From contig NZ_JANRHG010000004.1 in assembly GCF_024733845.1 (NCBI RefSeq), positions 1-64,000 on the forward strand: a stretch of DNA of 64,000 nt, read 5' to 3'. Below the pieces are notes generated by a model. The model was not told where the DNA came from and ran no database searches. It saw only the letters and a program-made list of their open reading frames with translations. This document shows positions 8,049-16,435 of the stretch, one piece after another. Both the position numbers and the translations under genes were made by a program. Position 1 is the first letter of the stretch, and the number at the start of each line of letters is the position of its first letter. The DNA comes from Neomoorella sulfitireducens. Lineage in GTDB: Bacteria; Bacillota; DSM-521; Neomoorellales; Neomoorellaceae.

Positions 8049-8978
8049 TTACGTTGCGTACCTGGTAATGATGTTTTTTAATCCTTCCGGTTCAAAACCG
8101 ATCTCACCGGTAAACCTGGTTAAGGCTACCAGTCCGCCGCCAATCGTTTCAATATCTGCTATCATTTTCGCATTTTCCTCTTTCAAACCCCCGCCGTAAA
8201 CGACTACAGGGTCGAAATTAAATTTTTCTTTTACTATTGCCTTTATAGTTTTAGATACAAAGCTTATATACTCTTTACCCGGGGGTGTCTTACCCGGACC
8301 TATGGCCCACACCGGCTCGTATCCAATTACAATCTTTTTGGCGCCGGTTTCACTTTCAATGCCCTGTAAGCTGGTTTCAAGCTGGGCTTTCAAGACGGCT
8401 TCTATGCGCGGCTTTTGCACGTCAAAGGGCCCCTCGCCCCTCTCCTCTGCGGTTTCACCCACACACAGCAATACCTTCAACCCTGCCTTTAGGGCGCACA
8501 GGACTTCATCATTTATGATGCCGTTTATAGCTTGCATTGCTCTGGCCTTTAACATTTCACTTTTATGGCAGGAAGGATCATAGCGTTCTATAATTCCCAG
8601 CTTATCTTTGCGCTCTTCGGAATGGCCGATGATCGTCCAGGTACATCCCAGGTTTCTGGCAGCAGCGGCGGGCAGATTGGTGGTGAAGGCGCCGAAGTTC
8701 CCCCCGGGAGTAATGTCTTCGCGGAAAACTCCCTGGCAACCTAAATATAAATTCTTTACTTCGCCCGGCGGATAGGAGGCAAGTTTTTCTACAGCACTGA
8801 TAATAAGGGCCTCCGGTAAAAGGAAGGTGACCCTTATATCCTGCAATTTACCAAGTCCATATTTTATGCTTTCTTCTAGCACCCACTCAATCCATTTTTT
8901 AGGATTATCGATAGGACAAATACCTCCCAGTCTTTTGGGGACTTCAAAACGTTTCAGGTTAACAAATATTTCCTTCAT
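8049..8978 (-). CDS. Triosephosphate isomerase-family protein (long, EryH-like)
   Basis: A TIM-barrel protein of 309 residues, against about 250 in ordinary TpiA. The catalytic set is present: Asn-Leu-Lys near residue 7 (the NxK of TIM), IIGHSEERKD with the catalytic His, and IGYEPVWAIGPGKTP with the catalytic Glu. The extra length includes a segment around residues 15-45. The pattern GHSEERKD instead of GHSERR, and the length, resemble the branch that contains erythrulose-phosphate isomerase. Start ATG has AAAGGAGG upstream. It has its own promoter and is separated from the aldolase gene by a terminator. It would interconvert DHAP and GAP or act on a related ketose phosphate. Confidence 0.8.
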   Translation of the reverse strand: MKEIFVNLKRFEVPKRLGGICPIDNPKKWIEWVLEESIKYGLGKLQDIRVTFLLPEALIISAVEKLASYPPGEVKNLYLGCQGVFREDITPGGNFGAFTTNLPAAAARNLGCTWTIIGHSEERKDKLGIIERYDPSCHKSEMLKARAMQAINGIINDEVLCALKAGLKVLLCVGETAEERGEGPFDVQKPRIEAVLKAQLETSLQGIESETGAKKIVIGYEPVWAIGPGKTPPGKEYISFVSKTIKAIVKEKFNFDPVVVYGGGLKEENAKMIADIETIGGGLVALTRFTGEIGFEPEGLKNIITRYAT

Positions 8979-9000
8979 AAACTGCCTCCTTTCAGGTATG

Positions 9001-9041
9001 CTGGTTAGTACCAGTATAATACACGGGACAAATTAGAGCAA
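9001..9041 (-). promoter_or_regulatory. Promoter of tpiA-like gene with dyad over the start site
   Basis: On the minus strand TTGCTC (9041-9036), 17 bases, TATACT (9018-9013). A perfect short dyad, CTGGT-ACTA-ACCAG on the minus strand (9014-9001), covers the end of the -10 and the expected transcription start near 9006, a classic repressor position. Confidence 0.6.
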
Positions 9042-9095
9042 GACTTTCGTATCGATAAAAGTTTACTTTGGGCAGGGGTGTAATTATGATATAGT

Positions 9096-9125
9096 AAAAC
9101 GCTGGCATGGCCAACCAGCGTTTTT
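9096..9125 (-). terminator. Terminator after the class II aldolase
   Basis: Arms CGCTGG and CCAGCG (9100-9105 and 9115-9120) with A-runs on one side and T-runs on the other, so it can act in both directions. It lies just after the aldolase stop at 9130 and before the tpiA promoter. Confidence 0.7.
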
Positions 9126-9129
9126 ATTT

Positions 9130-9975
9130 TTAACCCTTGCCACCGCACCCGCACAGGGTGATCTTCTGCTTCACCACTTCGCGCACGGCTTCCCTGGCTT
9201 TCATAGCCGCCTGCCATGGTTCTGTTGTGCCGGCCGCCAGGGCCTCCTTCATGGCTCCAGCCCAGGCGACCTTGAGCTCCGTGCCGATGTTAACCTTGCT
9301 GATCCCCCTGGCAATGGCCTCCCGTATCATATTATCAGGTATGCCTGAACCGCCATGGAGGACGAGAGGTACCGGGACCAGGGCGCGGATTTTATCCAGG
9401 CGCTCGAAGTCGATTTTAGGCTGGGATGTATACAGGCCGTGGGCCGTGCCCAGGGCCGGGGCCAGGGCGTCGATGCCGCTTTCCCGCACCAGTCGCGCCG
9501 CTTCATCGGGGTCGGCCAGGCTGGTACCAGCGCTGCCCCGGTCGACGGAATCTTCCACCCCGCCGATATGTCCCAACTCGGCCTCGGCGGTAGCACCAGT
9601 GGCATGGGCAGCTTCAGCCACCTGCCGCGAAAGGGCGATATTTTCCGCCAGGGGTAATTTAGAGGCGTCAATCATAACCGAGGTAAAATCGTGGGCCAGC
9701 GCCCAGATAACCCATTTAAAACTGTCGCTGTGGTCCAGGTGCAGGGCTACCGGCACCCTGGCGGCGGCTGCTGCTTCCCGGGCCATGGCAGCCGCGGCCG
9801 TAGCCCCGATTTTTTCTAAATAAGTAGGGGTGATTTGGAGGATAACCGGGGCCTTTTCAGCTTCAGCGGATTCAATAATAGCATACAAAATCTCCAAGTT
9901 ATGAAAGTTGAAGGCACCAACGGCATAGCCTTTTTTTTGCGCCCATTCTAGAAGTTCGGCAGATGATGTTAACAT
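9130..9975 (-). CDS. Class II fructose/tagatose-bisphosphate aldolase
   Basis: A 281-residue zinc aldolase. It begins MLTSSAELLEWAQKKGYAVG and has the metal and catalytic motif LHLDHSD near residue 80. Further motifs are GTAHGLY (a His ligand), LHGGSGIPD (a His ligand and phosphate loop) and NIGTELK. It would split a ketose-1,6-bisphosphate into DHAP and glyceraldehyde-3-phosphate. GatY/KbaY-like and Fba-like members look alike at this level. ATG at 9975 was chosen because GGAGG lies eight bases upstream; longer in-frame starts to 10023 lack a ribosome site. It is divergent from the GntR gene at 10070. Confidence 0.9.
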   Translation of the reverse strand: MLTSSAELLEWAQKKGYAVGAFNFHNLEILYAIIESAEAEKAPVILQITPTYLEKIGATAAAAMAREAAAAARVPVALHLDHSDSFKWVIWALAHDFTSVMIDASKLPLAENIALSRQVAEAAHATGATAEAELGHIGGVEDSVDRGSAGTSLADPDEAARLVRESGIDALAPALGTAHGLYTSQPKIDFERLDKIRALVPVPLVLHGGSGIPDNMIREAIARGISKVNIGTELKVAWAGAMKEALAAGTTEPWQAAMKAREAVREVVKQKITLCGCGGKG

Positions 9976-10002
9976 TTTTTTAACCTCCATATAACAAAAT
10001 AC

Positions 10003-10042
10003 TTGACGCAATAATACTAACAAAATATAATTAAAGTGTAAA
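10003..10042. promoter_or_regulatory. Overlapping divergent promoters between aldolase and gntR
   Basis: Plus strand: TTGACG (10003-10008), 17 bases, TATAAT (10026-10031), pointing to the GntR gene. Minus strand: TTTACA (10042-10037), 17 bases, TAGTAT (10019-10014), pointing to the aldolase. The two promoters interlock, so one bound regulator could control both arms. GACGCAA followed by an AT-rich stretch occurs twice, at about 10005 and 10043, as a possible direct-repeat operator. Confidence 0.65.
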
Positions 10043-10069
10043 GACGCAAATATATAATATTACAAAAGG

Positions 10070-10852
10070 ATGAGACCCTCCCCGATGCCTTTTAACAAAA
10101 ATGAACCCCTACCATTACACTACCAGCTCACCAACGACCTGCGTGAGGCCATTAAGAGTGGCCGGTGGAGCGTAGGAGATCTCTTTCCTACTGATAAAGA
10201 ATTAATGGAAAAATATGGAGTCAGCAGTACGACCGTGCGCCGGGCGGTAGCCCAGCTGGTCCAGGAAGGCTGGCTCGAGCGTAAGCCGGGTAAAGGAACT
10301 TTTGTTAAGAAAGAACGGGTTGAAGAAACCCTGGGCCGGCTGACGGGGTTCTTTGAGGAAATGCGCCGTCACGGTTTTACCCCCAGCGCCGATGTCCTGG
10401 ATCTCCGTCCTGTTGAAATTACCCCTAGAGAATTAGAAAAAACACCGGGTCTTAGCGTTTTTGGCAACCAGAAAATGTTTCTGGTGGAAAGGTTACAGAA
10501 ATTAAACGGCAAACCAGTAGTTTACTTGCGCAGTTACTGGCCCTATGAATATGGGAAACGCATGGCTGAATTCGATCTTAGCAAAGAAGCGCTGTATGAA
10601 ATTGCAACCAGGGAGCTGGGCCTGACCCTCACCAGGGCCGAGCAGACCATTGCCGCCGGTGTGGCCCGTAAAAAAGAAGCCGAGCTGCTGGACGTGAGGG
10701 TAGGTTTTCCTGTGCTCATCATGGAACGTATCGCCTATGCCGGTGACCGGCCGGTAGAACTTTCCATCAATGCCTACCGGGCCGACCGCTATAAGTACCG
10801 CGTCTTTTTGTACCCTACCAACAATAACATCGAAGGGGTCTTGCTACCATAA
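10070..10852 (+). CDS. GntR/HutC-family transcriptional regulator
   Basis: A 260-residue regulator. The winged helix reads LPLHYQLTNDLREAIKSGRW and then KELMEKYGVSSTTVRRAVAQ. A UTRA effector domain follows and ends AYRADRYKYRV. It is the first gene of the right arm and is divergent from the aldolase, so it is the natural candidate for control of the sugar locus. ATG at 10085 is a possible alternative start. It is a distant paralogue of the regulator at 5539-6294. Confidence 0.9.
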   Translation: MRPSPMPFNKNEPLPLHYQLTNDLREAIKSGRWSVGDLFPTDKELMEKYGVSSTTVRRAVAQLVQEGWLERKPGKGTFVKKERVEETLGRLTGFFEEMRRHGFTPSADVLDLRPVEITPRELEKTPGLSVFGNQKMFLVERLQKLNGKPVVYLRSYWPYEYGKRMAEFDLSKEALYEIATRELGLTLTRAEQTIAAGVARKKEAELLDVRVGFPVLIMERIAYAGDRPVELSINAYRADRYKYRVFLYPTNNNIEGVLLP

Positions 10853-10878
10853 AATAATAGGCCGGAATATGGTACCAT

Positions 10879-10905
10879 CGCGGTAACCCCCGCGGAGGAG
10901 TTTTT
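10879..10905 (+). terminator. Hairpin with T-run between gntR and pfk
   Basis: CGCGG (10879-10883) pairs with CCGCG (10890-10894) around a six-base loop; TTTTT follows at 10901. The stem is only five pairs, so it may be a weak terminator or attenuator that lowers read-through from gntR into the metabolic genes. Confidence 0.4.
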
Positions 10906-10959
10906 CGATTTGCCGCCTAGATATAACTAAAACATACGCGGAGTGAGTGGTATTTTGAT

Positions 10960-12195
10960 ATGAAGCAAAAGTCGTTGTTTGTGGCCCAATCAGGCGGCCC
11001 TACTTCGGTAATTAACAGCACCCTGGCGGGAATCATCGCCGAGGCCGGGCGGCAGCTGCAGGTAGAGCGAGTATACGGGCTGCTTCACGGACTGGAGGGC
11101 GCTTTAAGGGGGGAAATCGTCGACCTTAGCAATTTAAGCGGGGAAGAACTTGATAAGTTGCGGCATACACCGGCGGCCATACTGGGAGGAAGCCGGTATC
11201 CTTTGAATGATGAAGATATACTTAAGATTGCCAAGTTTTTAAAAGACAACTATTGCCAATATTTTCTATTTATAGGCGGCAATGGTACCATGGATACCTG
11301 CTTACGACTGCAAAATATGTGCCAGCAGGAAAAAATTGCCATAGAAGTGGTGGGCGTTCCCAAGACCGTTGATAACGACCTGGAGGTAACCGATCACGCC
11401 CCCGGTTATGGCAGCGCGGCCCGTTATGTTGCACTGTCGGTCAGGGACCAGGTCCTGGACCTGCAGGCCATGCAGCGCTTTGAGCAGGTGCGCATTATTG
11501 AAACCATGGGCCGCATGGTGGGGTGGCTGGCGGCCGCTTCTTTCCTGGCCATGGGCCCCACCACGACCATTAATCCCCTGTTTATCCCGGAAGTACCTGT
11601 TGATGAAGATGAATTTATTGCTCATATTGATAAGGTATATAAAAAACAGGGTTATGTATTAGCCGTTATCGGGGAAGGGCTGCGTAATAAAAAGGGCGAG
11701 CCCATGGGTAACAAGCCCTTTGCCGGTATGAATGATACAGGGTGTCATACGGTGCGGACTGGGGCGGCCGAATACCTGGCGCAGCTGGTCAACGAAAGGC
11801 TAGGCGTGCGGGCACGGGCGCAGATCCTGGGGATGAATCAGAGGAGTTTTGCTGCCTGCGTATCACCGATTGATGAGGAGGAAGCCTACCGGGTCGGCCG
11901 GGCGGCTGTCCGGCTGGCAGTTGAGGGAGGAGGAGGACAAATGGTAACCCTCATCAGGGAGGGGGATTACTCGGAAACCGGTGTTACTCCCCTGGAGCGG
12001 GTAGCCGGAATAGAGAAACAGGTACCATTGAACTACTACGACCAGGTCAATAAGAGAGTGACTCAGGAATTCGTTGAATGGCTGGCGCCCCTGGTAGGGG
12101 AGATAGAACCGGTTTTTTGGCCGGGCGATTTAAGAACTGCAAATGCAGCAACATGCGCTGTTTGTGGAGGGAGGACTTGCCTTGGCAGGAGTTAA
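10960..12195 (+). CDS. 6-phosphofructokinase family protein
   Basis: A 411-residue member of the PFK superfamily. FVAQSGGPTSVINSTLAG at the N-terminus, FLFIGGNGTMDT near residue 108 and VVGVPKTVDNDLEVTDHAPG near residue 130 are the nucleotide and sugar-phosphate motifs. The TVDND Asp is the catalytic base. The Lys in PKT is the residue usual in pyrophosphate-dependent enzymes, whereas Gly after GGN is usual for ATP use, so the phosphoryl donor is unclear. ATG has GGAGTGAG upstream. The 3' end overlaps the ATPase gene by 14 bases. It would make fructose-1,6-bisphosphate for the neighbouring aldolase. Confidence 0.88.
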   Translation: MKQKSLFVAQSGGPTSVINSTLAGIIAEAGRQLQVERVYGLLHGLEGALRGEIVDLSNLSGEELDKLRHTPAAILGGSRYPLNDEDILKIAKFLKDNYCQYFLFIGGNGTMDTCLRLQNMCQQEKIAIEVVGVPKTVDNDLEVTDHAPGYGSAARYVALSVRDQVLDLQAMQRFEQVRIIETMGRMVGWLAAASFLAMGPTTTINPLFIPEVPVDEDEFIAHIDKVYKKQGYVLAVIGEGLRNKKGEPMGNKPFAGMNDTGCHTVRTGAAEYLAQLVNERLGVRARAQILGMNQRSFAACVSPIDEEEAYRVGRAAVRLAVEGGGGQMVTLIREGDYSETGVTPLERVAGIEKQVPLNYYDQVNKRVTQEFVEWLAPLVGEIEPVFWPGDLRTANAATCAVCGGRTCLGRS

Positions 12196-13291
12196 GCTTG
12201 CGGGAGTAAGCAAGGTTTTCGGCAACACCACTGCTGTTGCCAGGACCGACCTGGAGATTAAAGACGGTGAATTTTTAGTCCTGGTGGGGCCTTCTGGCTG
12301 TGGTAAGAGTACCACCTTGCGGATGATTGCCGGCCTGGAAACGCCTACGGAAGGAGATATATATATAGGTGATAGGAAGGTAACAAACCTCGAACCCAAA
12401 GACCGGGATATCGCCATGGTCTTCCAGAATTACGCCCTCTACCCCCATATGAAGGTCTTTGATAACATGGCCTTCGGGCTGCGCCTGCGGAAAGTACCCA
12501 GGCAAGAAATTGAAGCCCGCGTCAAAGAGGCGGCGGAGATTTTAGGCATAGCTCACCTGCTGGATAGATTCCCCAAGCAGCTTTCCGGTGGCCAGCGGCA
12601 ACGGGTGGCACTGGGCCGGGCCATTGTCCGTCACCCCCAGGTGTTTTTGATGGATGAGCCGTTGAGTAACCTGGATGCCAAGCTGAGGGTGCAGACCCGG
12701 GCCGAGCTGATCAAGCTGCACCAGCGTTTAAAAACGACGGTTATTTATGTAACTCATGACCAGACGGAAGCCATGACCATGGGAACGCGGATTGTTGTTA
12801 TGAAGGATGGGGTTGTCCAGCAAGTAGGGACTCCCAAAGAAATTTACAATAACCCCGTCAATATTTTTGTAGCTGGATTTATAGGTTCCCCACCGATGAA
12901 TTTTATTAAGGGTATTATCGAAAATACAAACGGAAAGTTGCTTTTTAAAGCGAAAGGTATTACCTTACCCCTTCCGGCGACAGATATGGCGGTACCCTCG
13001 AACACAGAAGTTATATTAGGTATCCGTCCTGAAAGCCTAGCCATAGTGAATGGCGAGAATAACGGGACTCAATCTATATCCTGTGAAGTGGAGGTGGTAG
13101 AAAATATAGGGTCGGAAACCATTATCCATGCGCGAACCCAAGGTAAAGAGGAGGTTGTCATTAAGGCGAGCGGGTTTGATAAGGCCCCGCAAATGGGAAT
13201 GGTTATGAAAGTTAAAGCCAGTCAAGGAAACATGCATTTGTTCGATGCTCAAAGCGGTACTTGTTTAATAACGTTTGCTATTCTTGCTTAA
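12182..13291 (+). CDS. Sugar ABC transporter ATPase (MalK/UgpC/MsmX-like)
   Basis: ATPase of carbohydrate importers. It has Walker A GPSGCGKST, signature LSGGQRQRVALGRA, Walker B VFLMDEPLSNLDAKLR, H-loop VTHDQTEAMTMG and a C-terminal OB-fold regulatory domain from about residue 240. TTG at 12182 was chosen because GGAGGGAGG lies seven bases upstream and the N-terminus then begins MAGVKLAGVSKVFG, as in relatives. It is translationally coupled to pfk. With the next three genes it forms a complete CUT1-type importer. Confidence 0.92.
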   Translation: MAGVKLAGVSKVFGNTTAVARTDLEIKDGEFLVLVGPSGCGKSTTLRMIAGLETPTEGDIYIGDRKVTNLEPKDRDIAMVFQNYALYPHMKVFDNMAFGLRLRKVPRQEIEARVKEAAEILGIAHLLDRFPKQLSGGQRQRVALGRAIVRHPQVFLMDEPLSNLDAKLRVQTRAELIKLHQRLKTTVIYVTHDQTEAMTMGTRIVVMKDGVVQQVGTPKEIYNNPVNIFVAGFIGSPPMNFIKGIIENTNGKLLFKAKGITLPLPATDMAVPSNTEVILGIRPESLAIVNGENNGTQSISCEVEVVENIGSETIIHARTQGKEEVVIKASGFDKAPQMGMVMKVKASQGNMHLFDAQSGTCLITFAILA

Positions 13292-13329
13292 ATGATAATG
13301 TATTTTTAAATTTAAGGAGGTCAAAGTTG

Positions 13330-14643
13330 ATGTCCAAGAAGAAATGGGTTATTTTGTTGACAATGCTTACAATTCTTACTCTTGTATTAACTGCTTGTGG
13401 CGGAGGAGGTTCTGCGCAACAAAAAAATGCAAGTGGCGGCTCTCAGGGTACGGTGGAAATTACCTTTGTTAACTGGGCTACGGCAGAAGAGGCCACTAAG
13501 CAACAAATGCTGGATGTTATTAAAGAGTTTGAAAAACAAAATCCTGGTATTAAGGTCAAGAATGTCCCCATACCTGTTGGAGAACAATTAAATCAGCTAA
13601 CTATTATGACCACTGGTGGCAATGCTCCGGATATTGCCCAGGTACACTTTGACGTAGGTATAAGCCTGGCGGCTATGGGGGCATTAGAGCCCAATGATAA
13701 CTTGCTTTCTAAGGAATTTTTAGATGATGTCAATAAGAAGCTTTATGATTTTGGCATGTACGAGGGGAAACATTACCTTATACCCTGGGTCGGGCATCCG
13801 CTAGGTTTCTGGTACAATAAGAAGCTTTTGCAGGAAGCGGGACTGGATCCTAATAATCCGCCGCAAACGATGGATGAACTTACTAAAGCTATGGAAATAA
13901 TAAAGCAAAAGTTACCTAAAGATGTTGTTCCTTTGCAGATCGATACAACGATTCGTACATTAGGTCTATCCCATGAATGGTCTTTCATGAGTGCCTTTGG
14001 CACAGTACCCGTTGATGGTGATAAAGTCCAGGCTAATCAAATGGGACCCTATGCCGAGTGGTTGCGCATGCTAGTACAGAAAGGTTATACCTTACCCGGG
14101 AAAAAATTTGGTGAATTCCGGCCGTTGGCAGCCCAGAATCGTCTTGTATTTGGTTTTGATGGCCCGTCCTTTAAAGGGATAATACAGAGCTTCGATAAAT
14201 CAATTACCGATGAAAAATTCTATGAAACCTGGGGAGTAACAACTTTACCTGTAGGGGTTGACAAAAAGCCTTATTCCGCGCCGGACGATCATAATTTAGC
14301 CATATTTAAGGCTTCCAAGCATAAAGAAGCCGCGGCGAAGTTTGCTGAATTCCTGGCACGGAGCGATTTCTCAATTAAAACTTATGTTATCCCGCTAGGA
14401 TTTTTGCCAACTGTTCAAAGTGCGGTGCAAAGGTTCCCCAAGGAATTTAGCGATCCGGCCAGGAAGGCATATGTAGAAAAAGTAGTCCCGGCAGAAGTAC
14501 GGTTACCATATGGACCAAACTATTCCAAAATAGCAACGGTAGTTATGGCTGGTATGCAAGAGGTAATTACAACCAATAAGCCGATTCCCGAGATATTAAA
14601 CAATGTCCAAACGAAGCTGGAGGGTATTATTCATGGCAAATAA
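13330..14643 (+). CDS. Sugar ABC transporter substrate-binding lipoprotein
   Basis: An extracellular solute-binding protein family 1 member of 437 residues. It has a lipoprotein signal (MSKKKWVILL...) and lipobox LTAC near residue 20, followed by a flexible GGGGS linker. The mature domain starts VEITFVNWATAEEATKQQML. ATG at 13330 lies nine bases after AAGGAGG. It is upstream of two permease genes and overlaps the first by 11 bases. The ligand is an oligosaccharide or sugar of unknown identity. From here to about 17.6 kb the DNA is visibly more AT-rich than its surroundings. Confidence 0.92.
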   Translation: MSKKKWVILLTMLTILTLVLTACGGGGSAQQKNASGGSQGTVEITFVNWATAEEATKQQMLDVIKEFEKQNPGIKVKNVPIPVGEQLNQLTIMTTGGNAPDIAQVHFDVGISLAAMGALEPNDNLLSKEFLDDVNKKLYDFGMYEGKHYLIPWVGHPLGFWYNKKLLQEAGLDPNNPPQTMDELTKAMEIIKQKLPKDVVPLQIDTTIRTLGLSHEWSFMSAFGTVPVDGDKVQANQMGPYAEWLRMLVQKGYTLPGKKFGEFRPLAAQNRLVFGFDGPSFKGIIQSFDKSITDEKFYETWGVTTLPVGVDKKPYSAPDDHNLAIFKASKHKEAAAKFAEFLARSDFSIKTYVIPLGFLPTVQSAVQRFPKEFSDPARKAYVEKVVPAEVRLPYGPNYSKIATVVMAGMQEVITTNKPIPEILNNVQTKLEGIIHGK

Positions 14644-15553
14644 GCCCGACAGAATACTCGAGGAAGTAGGCAGGCGAGGTTTTCCTCGCTTGCCCCTCCC
14701 TTTCCTTTTAGTATTCCCTGCTATTTTTGTGTTGAGTATAGTTATTCTTTACCCACTTATAAGCTCATCCTTTCTCTCGCTCTTTCATTATGAGTTAACC
14801 AAACCGAATGAAGTAGAATTTAATTTTCTAACAAACTACAATAATATGCTGCACGATGATACCTTCTGGTTGGCTTTTAAAAACACATTAATATTTACGG
14901 GGGTTTCAGTTGTTGTAAGTTTAGTGATCGGTTTAATAGGAGCCATTGCCATTGACCAGCTTCCAGAGCGATTTGCCGGCCTTCGCGGTGTGGTATTGGT
15001 GCCCTGGATTATTCCCGGCGTGGTGGTTGGTTTTTTATTTATGTTAATTTTTGATGTTGAAGTCGGCGTAGCCAATGTTATTCTCAAACACTCTGGTATT
15101 ATCAAGGAATTTCTCCCCTGGCTTATGGATGAACATTTAGCGATGATTGCTGTTATCGTAGCTAATATATGGAATCAAGTTCCTTTTTATATTTTAATGT
15201 TTACGGCAGGTTTAAAGGCAATTCCTATGGATGTCAAAGAAGCCGCCATTGTAGAAGGGGCGAGCCGCTGGCAAGAATTTATTCATGTAACCTTGCCTTA
15301 TCTAAGGGGCATCCTGGTAATTACGAGCTTACTAATGGTAATTCGTAATTTCAATAATTTCCCGATCATCTATACGATGACAGGAGGGGGGCCTGTTTTT
15401 TCAACGACTACCCTGGTCATTTATATTTACCGGCTGGCTTTTGAACAGTTTAACCTTGGCTATGCTTCGGCGGTAGGTATTGTCTGGTGTGGGGTGCTAT
15501 TAATGGTATCTATGATTTATGTAAAGATGCTTTACAAACAAGTACATGGGTAA
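14633..15553 (+). CDS. Sugar ABC transporter permease (MalF-like)
   Basis: A 306-residue permease with six predicted membrane segments. The EAA loop EAAIVEGASRWQEFIHVTLP near residue 205 docks the ATPase. ATG at 14633 has GGAGGG eight bases upstream and overlaps the binding-protein gene. It pairs with the next permease. Confidence 0.92.
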   Translation: MANKPDRILEEVGRRGFPRLPLPFLLVFPAIFVLSIVILYPLISSSFLSLFHYELTKPNEVEFNFLTNYNNMLHDDTFWLAFKNTLIFTGVSVVVSLVIGLIGAIAIDQLPERFAGLRGVVLVPWIIPGVVVGFLFMLIFDVEVGVANVILKHSGIIKEFLPWLMDEHLAMIAVIVANIWNQVPFYILMFTAGLKAIPMDVKEAAIVEGASRWQEFIHVTLPYLRGILVITSLLMVIRNFNNFPIIYTMTGGGPVFSTTTLVIYIYRLAFEQFNLGYASAVGIVWCGVLLMVSMIYVKMLYKQVHG

Positions 15554-15582
15554 ATATTAAGTTAATGCGGGAGGCCAAGTGC

Positions 15583-16428
15583 ATGTTTCGGCGTCGCTTT
15601 TCTTTAGGCTGGACATTAAGTGTATGGGGAACAGTAATAGTTATCTTAGGCTGGTCGCTTTTCCCGATTTACTGGATGCTGGTAACATCTTTAAAAACCA
15701 ACATGGATGTCTTTAAAGTGCCACCCGATTTCTGGCCTTTAAAACCGACTCTGGAGAACTATACTGCCTTAACTACCGGCATATCGCCTATAGGAAGGTT
15801 TTTCTTCAACAGCCTGATAACAGCTCTATTAACTGTTTTGATTACCATTGTCCTTGCCACTTTAGCAGGTTATGCTTTGTCAAGGCTAAAATTTCGTTTT
15901 CGGGACCAGATTTTGGTGAGTGTTTTGGTAACGCAAATGTTTCCCCTGGTGGTTATGCTAGCTCCTTTATACCTCTTATATGTTAAGGCGCACCTGCTTA
16001 ATACGTACACCGGCATGGTTATCGCCTTTACGTCCTTTGCTCTTCCCTTTGGTATCTGGATGATTAAAGGTTTTATCGATTCAGTGCCAGTAGAAATTGA
16101 ACAGGCAGCCATGGTAGACGGTTGTAGCAGGTTAAAAGCTATGTGGACAGTTGTTCTTCCCCTGACGATTCCCGGAATAGTAGCTACTGGTATCTTTGCC
16201 TTTTTAGATGCGTGGAATAACCTGCTGTTTCCTTTGACCCTTACCAATGATATTATGATGAAAACTTTACCTGCAGGGATGGTTTTGGCCTTTACCGGGC
16301 AATTTAAACATGACTGGAGTGGCATGATGGCAGCCTCTTTTATCACCACCCTACCAGTCCTTATTCTCTTTGTCTTACTGCAACGTTACCTGGTTGAAGG
16401 CCTTACCGGTGGTGCCGTTAAAGGGTAA
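15583..16428 (+). CDS. Sugar ABC transporter permease (MalG-like)
   Basis: A 281-residue permease with six predicted membrane segments and the EAA loop EQAAMVDGCSRLKAMWTVVL. ATG at 15583 has GGGAGG eight bases upstream; a longer open frame from 15487 lacks one. It completes the importer begun by the ATPase at 12182. Confidence 0.92.
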   Translation: MFRRRFSLGWTLSVWGTVIVILGWSLFPIYWMLVTSLKTNMDVFKVPPDFWPLKPTLENYTALTTGISPIGRFFFNSLITALLTVLITIVLATLAGYALSRLKFRFRDQILVSVLVTQMFPLVVMLAPLYLLYVKAHLLNTYTGMVIAFTSFALPFGIWMIKGFIDSVPVEIEQAAMVDGCSRLKAMWTVVLPLTIPGIVATGIFAFLDAWNNLLFPLTLTNDIMMKTLPAGMVLAFTGQFKHDWSGMMAASFITTLPVLILFVLLQRYLVEGLTGGAVKG

Positions 16429-16435
16429 GGTCAAA

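Noticed and set aside
10871-10905. T-box leader, because GGTACC and CGCGG occur together
   Set aside because: The T-box sequence is not matched and no specifier stem is visible; the following gene is a sugar kinase, not an amino acid gene. A simple weak hairpin fits better.
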